64,000 nucleotides of DNA from positions 62,001 to 126,000 of the forward strand of contig CAKTQR010000001.1 in assembly GCA_934597175.1 (NCBI GenBank). Direction: 5' to 3'. The DNA is from an uncultured Oscillospiraceae bacterium. GTDB taxonomy: Bacteria > Bacillota > Clostridia > Oscillospirales > Oscillospiraceae. Made by a program: the position numbers and the translations under genes. The notes beneath the pieces are model-generated. The model saw nothing but the letters and a program-made list of their open reading frames with translations, did not search any database and had not been told where the DNA came from. Below are positions 57,968 to 64,000 of this stretch, piece after piece (position 1 is the stretch's first letter; the number at the start of each line of letters is the position of its first letter).

Positions 57968-59276
57968 TATTATCTACATCCTTATCTTGAGTATTATCCT
58001 GAGTATTTGTATCGCCTGTGCTGCCGGTATAGAGAATGACCTGCGCAGACGCCATGGGGTCGGACGAGCTATACGACAGGAACGACTCCACGCCGTTATT
58101 GACCTCACCCGTGGTGGAATAGAAATTGCCGTCCTTATAGGTTATTATATCGACATTCTGCGCCGTGACCTCGGTAGTCCAGGGATTGAGGCTCTCGTTG
58201 ACCATCTTGAGCCATGCGTCGATATCAGTGAACACATAGCTGTAGCCGAACACGCTGCCGGTCGAGAGCTTGGGCAGAGTCATGAACTTGACATCGTCCT
58301 TGCTGAGCTTCAAAAATTCCTTGGCGAAATAGATGATGTTCTCGGTGGTCATGTCGGTCTCCATGTTATCGGAGACTATCTGAGCGACCTTGGTGAGGTT
58401 GGGGACATTGCCGATGGTGAGCATCTGATCTGCAAGTGCGCTCAGCAGCTTCTGCTGCATCTCGATACGCTGCAGGTCGCCGCCGGCATAGGAGCTTCTG
58501 AAACGCATGACCTTTACAAAGTCATCGCCGCTGAGGGTCTGGAGTCCCTTGTTAAGGTGGATGTGCAGGTCCTGACGCTTGGAGTCGTAGTTCATGTCGA
58601 TGGGCAGGTCAAACTCAACGCCGCCGATGGCATCGACGACCTCAGCTGCCGCATTGAGGTTAACAAGGACATACTGATCCACATCAAAGCCGAGCATGCT
58701 CTTGACGAGCTCTTTTCTCATGCTCTCAACGGGGTCGCAGTTATAATACGACGAGCCCTCGATGTCCTTATAATACGCTGCATAGTGATACGCCGCATTG
58801 GCCTTCTTGACCTCGTGCTGAATGTTTATAAGCGTATCTCTGGGGATGCTCACGATATTCAGCTTGTGGTTAACGGTGTCAAAGCTGCCGATCATAATGG
58901 TGTCGGTATTGTTGCTTATCTGATCCGTACCGGCGACGAGGAAGGTATACACGCCGTCCTTTCTGCCGTCAACATGGGTCGTACCTGTGTTGTCCGTAAC
59001 GCCGCCCGGCTTGGGCTCGGGAGGCTTGATGAAATACTCAAGCACCACATAGCCGATGCCCGCAAGCAGCACGAGCACCAGCAGGATTATCAAAATGACC
59101 TTGCCGGCCTTTTTCTTTTTGCCCTTTTTATTTCTTGCGGCTACTATCTCATCTACGCTCTTGCCGGACTGCTCCGCCGAGTTTTCGGTCACCTGCTCGG
59201 TGCTGCGTCTGGTTTTATCGGCAGAGGCTCTCTCCCCGGAGTGCCTGCTGCTCTTTTTGCTGCCAAATAGCTTCAT
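57954..59276 (-). CDS. LytR-CpsA-Psr family cell-wall glycopolymer ligase
   Basis: A 440-aa protein. Basic, Ser-rich cytoplasmic N-terminus (1-57), one membrane helix (about 62-84), then the LCP domain: VYTFLVAGTDQISNNTDTIMIGSFDTVNHKLNIVSIPRDTLINI, DAIGGVEFDLPIDM, LSGDDFVKVMRFRSSYAGGDLQRIEMQQKLL. LCP enzymes attach teichoic acids or capsule to peptidoglycan. A low-complexity Asn/Asp/Thr tail ends the protein. Its place between nadD-yqeK and rsfS interrupts the usual order. Confidence 0.94.
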   Translation of the reverse strand: MKLFGSKKSSRHSGERASADKTRRSTEQVTENSAEQSGKSVDEIVAARNKKGKKKKAGKVILIILLVLVLLAGIGYVVLEYFIKPPEPKPGGVTDNTGTTHVDGRKDGVYTFLVAGTDQISNNTDTIMIGSFDTVNHKLNIVSIPRDTLINIQHEVKKANAAYHYAAYYKDIEGSSYYNCDPVESMRKELVKSMLGFDVDQYVLVNLNAAAEVVDAIGGVEFDLPIDMNYDSKRQDLHIHLNKGLQTLSGDDFVKVMRFRSSYAGGDLQRIEMQQKLLSALADQMLTIGNVPNLTKVAQIVSDNMETDMTTENIIYFAKEFLKLSKDDVKFMTLPKLSTGSVFGYSYVFTDIDAWLKMVNESLNPWTTEVTAQNVDIITYKDGNFYSTTGEVNNGVESFLSYSSSDPMASAQVILYTGSTGDTNTQDNTQDKDVDNNDAA

Positions 59277-59313
59277 ATTTATTATCCCTTCTGTTGTCTA
59301 CAAGGATGAGGGT

Positions 59314-60480
59314 CTACTGCTCAAAGGGCTTGTACCACTCGTAGGCTTCAACGCTCGCAATATACGGCTCCTGACCATAGCTTCTTATGTCTTCAAGGCT
59401 CATTTTAAGCCCGAGTGCCATCGCTGCGTCCAAGTTCTCATACGCAAGGGTGCGCAGCTTCTCGACACCTTCAAAATCTCGGTTTGGCTCTATGTAGTCG
59501 GCCATATATATTATTTTCTCTAAAAGCGTCATGTCGGCCTTGCCGGTGGTGTGCCATCTGATCGCCTCATATACTTCTTTGCTGACATTGAAAAGCTCCT
59601 TAGCCACCGCAGCCCCTGTCTTTGCATGCAATAGCTTCACATTATGCTCTTCAACCGTGTCGTTTATAATACCATACTTGTCGCACAATATCAATTGTTC
59701 CGGCAAAGAAAGTTTTTTTGTAATATCATGCAGAATTCCGGCTTCCGCAGCGTTCTCGGGGTCATCGCCCCAGCGATTGGCAAGCTTGACAGCCTCGCTC
59801 TCGCAGCCGACCACATGCGCAACCCGGTTGGGCTTGAGCATCGAATACGCCTTTTCACGCAGCCAGTAAAGCTCGGGCTTTGCGTCATAGTCGCCGTTTG
59901 CGATTATCCGCTCGTAGACCTTTTCCGGCAGGAACGATGCCCCCATCCTGCGGCAGAGCATGTCCCGTATATCTCTTGAGGACATGGACTTCGGCTCATG
60001 GCGCAGGGGGATAATTTTTGCGCCGTACTCTTTCCCCAGATACTCGGCGTGGCGCAGCATCTCCGCCTCCTCGCCCTCGCTGCGGACGAACACCGCAAGC
60101 GTCAGCGTTTCGAGCAGAAATCTGAATCTGTACCACTCCTCAAAGGTCAGCAGCATATCCGTGCCCATGGCAAGGTAAAGCTCGGCATCGGGGTACTGCT
60201 GCACTAAAAGCTCCACGGTCGAGGCGGTGTAGCTCTTGCCCTCACGGTGCAGCTCAATGTCGCTTACCTCGACATTCGGCACATCGGAAAACGCAAGTTG
60301 CGTGAGCAGCAGACGCTCGTGCGCATCGGGGCTTCCCTCGGCAAGCTCCTTGTGCGGCGGGATGTTCGCCGGGATTATCAAAAGCTTATCGGGCTCAAGC
60401 TGCTCGGATATGGTCATGGCAGCCTCAACATGGCCGCAGTGCGGCGGATTGAAGCTTCCGCCGTAGATAACAATCTTCAT
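59314..60480 (-). CDS. nadD: Fused NadD (nicotinate-nucleotide adenylyltransferase) and YqeK (HD hydrolase)
   Basis: A 388-aa two-domain protein. Residues 1-200: NadD, with YGGSFNPPHCGHVEAAM, AMGTDMLLTFEEWYRF and SSRDIRDML, making NaAD. Residues about 205-388: YqeK-type HD domain, HVVGCESEAVKLANRW, AGILHDITKK, IRWHTTGKADMTLLEKIIYMADYIEPNRDF; such enzymes cleave Ap4A symmetrically. In Bacillus these are neighbouring separate genes; here no stop lies between them. Start overlaps yhbY (ATGA). Confidence 0.93.
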   Translation of the reverse strand: MKIVIYGGSFNPPHCGHVEAAMTISEQLEPDKLLIIPANIPPHKELAEGSPDAHERLLLTQLAFSDVPNVEVSDIELHREGKSYTASTVELLVQQYPDAELYLAMGTDMLLTFEEWYRFRFLLETLTLAVFVRSEGEEAEMLRHAEYLGKEYGAKIIPLRHEPKSMSSRDIRDMLCRRMGASFLPEKVYERIIANGDYDAKPELYWLREKAYSMLKPNRVAHVVGCESEAVKLANRWGDDPENAAEAGILHDITKKLSLPEQLILCDKYGIINDTVEEHNVKLLHAKTGAAVAKELFNVSKEVYEAIRWHTTGKADMTLLEKIIYMADYIEPNRDFEGVEKLRTLAYENLDAAMALGLKMSLEDIRSYGQEPYIASVEAYEWYKPFEQ

Positions 60481-60785
60481 TTCTTCTTATCTTTTACAAG
60501 AGCTATTTTAGGCTCTTTTGTATTCTTCTTATACAAAACAAACTTACTTCCTATCGTCTGCACAGTCTCGGCATCGCATGCCTCTGCCAGTGCGTCGGCA
60601 GCCTCACGGGCTGTCAGCAGGCTGTTTTCCAGCACTCTGCCCTTTATGAGCTCTCTGGCCTTGAGCGCATCCTTGACCTGCATCAGGGTATTTTCGCTGA
60701 TGCCGCCCTTGCCTATCTGGATTATCGTATCCTCTGTCATGGCAAGCCCTCTGAGCTGTGCCCTCTGCTTACTTGTCAGTGCCAT
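60477..60785 (-). CDS. yhbY: YhbY-type RNA-binding protein (CRM domain)
   Basis: A 102-aa protein for 50S ribosome assembly: SKQRAQLRGLAMTEDTIIQIGKGGISENTLMQVKDALKARELIKGRVLENS. SD GAGGGAA before the ATG, which overlaps the rdgB end. Confidence 0.93.
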   Translation of the reverse strand: MALTSKQRAQLRGLAMTEDTIIQIGKGGISENTLMQVKDALKARELIKGRVLENSLLTAREAADALAEACDAETVQTIGSKFVLYKKNTKEPKIALVKDKKK

Positions 60786-61371
60786 TATATTCCCTCAGCT
60801 TTTTCTTAAAAATTTTGAGCGCATTTGCTCTGTGTGATATCTCGTTTTTAACTTCCGTGCCGAGCTCGGCCATACTCTTATCATAGCCTGTCGGCATGAA
60901 AACGGGGTCGTAGCCGAAGCCGCCCTCGCCCCTCGGGTTTAAAAGTATCTTTCCGGTGCACTCGCCCTCGCAGCGGATAATATCGCCGTTGGGGAAAATG
61001 CAGCAGATACTGGAGACAAACTTTGCGCTTCTGTCCTCGATTCCGTCGAGTTTTTTTAAAAGGTACTCGTACTTTTCCTTATCGCTTGCGTCGTGGCCGC
61101 CGGGGGCGTAGCGGGCGGAGTATACGCCCGGCTCGCCGTTTAAAGCGTCGACCATGAGACCGGAGTCGTCTGCAATCGCAGCGACACCGGTTGCTTCTAC
61201 GACGGCGGCTGCCTTGAGATATGCGTTCTCAGCAAAGGTCGTGCCGGTCTCCTCGACCTCAAAGTCGCAGCCGGCTTCCCTCTGCGAGCAAAGCTCAATG
61301 CCCATGTCGGACAAAATTGCTTTGAGCTCACGGAGTTTTTTTGCATTGTTGCTTGCAAGTATCATTTTCAC
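60769..61371 (-). CDS. rdgB: Non-canonical purine NTP pyrophosphatase (RdgB/HAM1)
   Basis: A 200-aa house-cleaning enzyme that removes ITP/XTP. ILASNNAKKLRELKAIL, ETGTTFAENAYLKAAAVVEATGVAAIADDSGLMVDALNGEPGVYSARYA, and GGFGYDPVFMP are diagnostic. The start is probably GTG 61371 (GGAGG ten bases upstream) rather than ATG 61365; it overlaps the ftsY stop. Confidence 0.95.
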   Translation of the reverse strand: MKMILASNNAKKLRELKAILSDMGIELCSQREAGCDFEVEETGTTFAENAYLKAAAVVEATGVAAIADDSGLMVDALNGEPGVYSARYAPGGHDASDKEKYEYLLKKLDGIEDRSAKFVSSICCIFPNGDIIRCEGECTGKILLNPRGEGGFGYDPVFMPTGYDKSMAELGTEVKNEISHRANALKIFKKKLREYNGTDK

Positions 61372-62273
61372 TTGAACAGCGCCTCCACAAATTCCTTGGG
61401 GTCGAACGGGATGAGGTCATCCATGCCCTCGCCCACGCCGACGAACTTGACCGGCAGGTTTAGCTCATGTGCGATGGCGAACACTATGCCGCCCTTTGCC
61501 GTACCGTCAAGCTTCGTGAGCACGATACCGGTGATGCCGGCAGTCTCAAGAAACTGCTTTGCCTGGATAAGACCGTTCTGACCGGTCGTTGCGTCGAGCA
61601 CCATGAGCGTTTCGATATCTGCCTCCGGCAGCTCACGGGAGACGACACGGCTTATCTTATTAAGCTCGTTCATGAGGTTTGCTTTGTTGTGCAGTCTGCC
61701 TGCGGTGTCAATGATGATGGTGTCAGCGCCTCTGGCTTTGGCGGCGCAGATGCTGTCATACACGACGGCGGCAGGGTCGCTGCCCTCCTCGTGGCGGACG
61801 ATGTCCGCACCCGAGCGCTCCGCCCAGATGTTCAGCTGCTCGCCTGCTGCGGCACGGAAGGTGTCGCCTGCGCAAAGGAGCACCTTTTTGCCGTCGGCTT
61901 TCAGTCTTGCCGAAAGCTTGCCGATGGTCGTCGTCTTGCCGACGCCGTTGACGCCGACCATGAGGATGACCGAGGGCTTGGTCTCAAGCTTGAGTGAGGT
62001 GTCCATCTCGCCGAGCATATCGTGCATGTACGAGACGAACGCTTTTTTTGCGTCTCTGCCCTTGTTTATCCTGTTGCGGTACAGGATGCGCTTATAGTCA
62101 TAGAGTATCTTTGCGGTCGTCTCACCGCCGACATCGGCCATGACGAGCATTTCCTCAAGCTCGTCGTAAAAGTCCATGTCGTCCATATCGTAGTTTTGGA
62201 AGATCTCCTCGAGGTCCTCAATACTTTTGCGGGTTTTCGTCAGTCCCGAAAACATCTTATCAAAAAAGCCCAT
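61368..62273 (-). CDS. ftsY: Signal recognition particle receptor FtsY
   Basis: A 301-aa SRP GTPase with a short N-terminus. NG domain motifs: VGVNGVGKTTTIGKLSARL (G1), GDTFRAAAGEQLNIWAE, DTAGRLHNKANLMNEL, VLTKLDGTAKGG and FVGVGEGMDDLIPFDPKEFVEALF. Targets membrane proteins to the translocon. Second ATG (62273) is preferred, five bases from GGAGG. The smc-ftsY order is conserved in Firmicutes. Confidence 0.96.
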   Translation of the reverse strand: MGFFDKMFSGLTKTRKSIEDLEEIFQNYDMDDMDFYDELEEMLVMADVGGETTAKILYDYKRILYRNRINKGRDAKKAFVSYMHDMLGEMDTSLKLETKPSVILMVGVNGVGKTTTIGKLSARLKADGKKVLLCAGDTFRAAAGEQLNIWAERSGADIVRHEEGSDPAAVVYDSICAAKARGADTIIIDTAGRLHNKANLMNELNKISRVVSRELPEADIETLMVLDATTGQNGLIQAKQFLETAGITGIVLTKLDGTAKGGIVFAIAHELNLPVKFVGVGEGMDDLIPFDPKEFVEALFK

Positions 62274-62286
62274 CATTGCCTCCTTA

Positions 62287-64000
62287 TCACTGATCGTTTT
62301 CTATCGAGCGCTGTGCCTGCTCAAGGTCAAGCTCGATTATCCTCGAAACGCCCTTTTCCTGCATGGTGACGCCGTAAATGTGGTCGGCCTCCTCCATCGT
62401 GCCACGGCGGTGGGTGATGACGATGAACTGGGTCTTGGAACACATATTGCGCATATACTCGGCGTAGCGGATAACATTCGCTTCGTCAAGCGCAGCCTCT
62501 ATCTCGTCCATGACGCAGAACGGCGTGGGGCGCACCTTGAGTATCGCAAAGTACAGTGCGATCGCAACGAACGCCTTTTCGCCGCCGGACAGCAGGCTAA
62601 TGTTCGACACCGCCTTGCCGGGCGGCTGCACTTTAATTTCAATGCCGCATTCGAGCGGGTCGTTTTCGTCCTCGAGCGTGAGCGAGGCTTTGCCGCCGCC
62701 GAACAGTTCAAGGAAGGTCTTCCGGAAGTTTTCGTCGATGAGCTTAAACTGCTGGGTGAAGACCTCCTGCATTTCGCTCGTTACATCGTTTATTATACCC
62801 ACGAGCTCGGTTTTTGCCTTCTGGATATCGTCACGCTGGCCGGTGAGGAAGTCATATCTCGTGCTGACACGCTCGTACTCCTCGATAGCGCCGATATTCG
62901 GCGTGCCGAGTGCGGATATCCTGCGGCGCAGTTCGGAAATGCCCTTGGTCTCCTTTTGCAGGTTCTCTACCGGCTGGCGCAGCTCCTGAGCCGCCGAATA
63001 CGAAAGCTCGTAGTTTTCCCAGAGCTTGTCGAGTATCTGCTTTTCCTCCATATCGGCGGCATTTTTCTTGCCTTCCAAAGCCGAGCAGGTCTTTTGCAGC
63101 TCAAAAAGCTCACGGTTGCGATCCTGAGCGTCCTTATCCGCCTTGGTGCGCCTGCCTTCAAGCTCAAGACGCTTGTTTGTGATTTTGCTTATCTCGGCTC
63201 GGATGGTGTCGGCCTCAGCGAGTATCTGCTTGCGCTTTTCGAGCGCCGTTTGCAGCTTGTTTTCTATTATACTGCGCTCTGCTTCCGAGCGCTCTATCGC
63301 CTTGCGGCGTGAAAGGCTGTCGCCGGACAGAGCCTCCAAAAGCACCTTGAGCTGGTTTATGGCAAGCTCGGTCGTGCGCTTTTCGGCTTCGTTTGCGGCG
63401 ATCGAGCGGTTTATCTCCGCCTGATCTTCAAGCGCCATGTCAAGCTCATAGCGCAGACCGGCAAGTGCGTTTCTCGCTTTGTCAAGCTCGGCGCTTGCGT
63501 TGTTATAGTCCGATTCGAGCTTCACTCTGCGTTTTTTAAGCTCCGTGAGCTCGTTTGCCCTTGAGAGTATGCCCGTGCCCTTTGCGGCACTGCCGCCGGT
63601 CATCGAGCCGCCGGCGTTTATGAGCTGGCCGTCAAGGCTTACGATGCGCAAGCGGTTGCCGTTTGCCTTTGACATGCGCACGGCATCGGCAAGCGTCTCG
63701 GCAACTACCGTTCTGCCGAGCAGGCTTGCGAAAATGCCGTCGTACTTCGGGTCAAAATGCACAAGGTCATACGCCACGCCGACAAAGCCGGGGTCGTTTA
63801 CAGGAGCGTTTTTCATCACGCTGCCCTTTTCGGTCTCGATCGGCAGGAAGGTCGCACGGCCGGAGTCAAGGCGTTTGAGCATTTCTATCGCCTTGCGGCC
63901 GTCGTTCTGCGTGTCGATGACGATATTCTGCATCGCAGCGCCAAGGGCGGTCTCAATGGCAAGGGCGTACTCGTTATCCGCCTTGACGAGGTTTGCAACA
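62287..64000 (-). CDS. smc: Chromosome segregation protein SMC, C-terminal part
   Basis: The 5' half lies beyond the right edge; about 571 codons are present. Reading enters in the hinge (LVKADNEYALAIETALGAA, then the SMTGGSAAKGTGILSR glycine motif), passes long coiled coil, and ends with the ABC head: LSLLSGGEKAFVAIALYFAILK-like signature (LLSGGEKAF) and Walker B FCVMDEIEAALDEANV. SMC compacts and separates chromosomes. Confidence 0.96.
   Translation of the reverse strand, partial: VANLVKADNEYALAIETALGAAMQNIVIDTQNDGRKAIEMLKRLDSGRATFLPIETEKGSVMKNAPVNDPGFVGVAYDLVHFDPKYDGIFASLLGRTVVAETLADAVRMSKANGNRLRIVSLDGQLINAGGSMTGGSAAKGTGILSRANELTELKKRRVKLESDYNNASAELDKARNALAGLRYELDMALEDQAEINRSIAANEAEKRTTELAINQLKVLLEALSGDSLSRRKAIERSEAERSIIENKLQTALEKRKQILAEADTIRAEISKITNKRLELEGRRTKADKDAQDRNRELFELQKTCSALEGKKNAADMEEKQILDKLWENYELSYSAAQELRQPVENLQKETKGISELRRRISALGTPNIGAIEEYERVSTRYDFLTGQRDDIQKAKTELVGIINDVTSEMQEVFTQQFKLIDENFRKTFLELFGGGKASLTLEDENDPLECGIEIKVQPPGKAVSNISLLSGGEKAFVAIALYFAILKVRPTPFCVMDEIEAALDEANVIRYAEYMRNMCSKTQFIVITHRRGTMEEADHIYGVTMQEKGVSRIIELDLEQAQRSIENDQ

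Noticed and set aside
57861..59270. 469-residue plus-strand ORF
   Set aside because: Antisense shadow of the LCP gene; Leu/Ile/His/Asp-rich composition typical of shadows.

Overview
The window looks like a chromosomal segment of a strictly anaerobic Gram-positive Clostridia member, most likely of the Oscillospiraceae/Ruminococcaceae type. The support is gene content: a SpoIIE-linked sensory [FeFe]-hydrogenase, an iron-containing alcohol dehydrogenase, a butyrate-type CoA-transferase, RNase M5, DUF4364, a class B sortase, and several Bacillus/Clostridium gene orders (smpB with ssrA; mltG with a U32 peptidase near alaS; yhbY-nadD-yqeK-rsfS). Most genes are housekeeping, packed head to tail with ATGA/TAATG overlaps and clear Shine-Dalgarno (SD) sites. 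Species cannot be fixed from sequence reading alone.

Layout. 1-3.6 kb: a partial membrane protein, a repeat-rich gap, tmRNA, cyclophilin, smpB and prfC, all on the minus strand. 3.7-9.97 kb: an Old Yellow Enzyme, an RseC-like protein, a hydrogenase-like sensor overlapping a SpoIIE phosphatase, a polysaccharide deacetylase preceded by a possible 9-codon leader ORF in a hairpin, and a flavodoxin. 10-14.9 kb: a cell-surface island with a secreted protein carrying 36 Asp-Ala repeats, a membrane-anchored toroid-like protein, a sortase B and a TetR regulator. 14.9-22.2 kb: pfkA, a PadR/DUF2812 pair with a clear operator, alcohol dehydrogenase, PAP2 phosphatase, a MITE-like element between duplicated terminators, and a Ser/Thr kinase with Ig-like domains. 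22.3-30 kb: an ABC/FtsX exporter, a lipase, tRNA-Gly(CCC), and a zinc-ribbon pair (PASTA/Ltp and TM2) divergent from an XRE regulator.

30-42 kb: uppP, asnA, DUF4364, small unknowns, the amino-sugar operon nagB-glmM-beta-helix acyltransferase, DUF421/DUF4363, nrdR with an NrdR box, RNase M5, holA and comEC. 42-52.1 kb: HIT protein, alaS, U32 peptidase, mltG, a tiny Cys/Gly-rich membrane protein, FTHF cyclo-ligase, tmk, a TagA-type glycosyltransferase, sirtuin, HAD phosphatase and OGG-type glycosylase. 52.2-54.8 kb: a plus-strand operon of CoA-transferase, ProXp-like deacylase and MTA/SAH nucleosidase. 54.9-64 kb: rpsU, leuS, rsfS, an LCP ligase, a NadD-YqeK fusion, yhbY, rdgB, ftsY and the C-terminal half of smc, which runs off the edge.

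The most unusual parts are the sensory hydrogenase/phosphatase pair, the Asp-Ala repeat surface island with its sortase, and the element bracketed by a duplicated terminator. All functional statements rest on motifs and gene order read by eye; no database search was possible.
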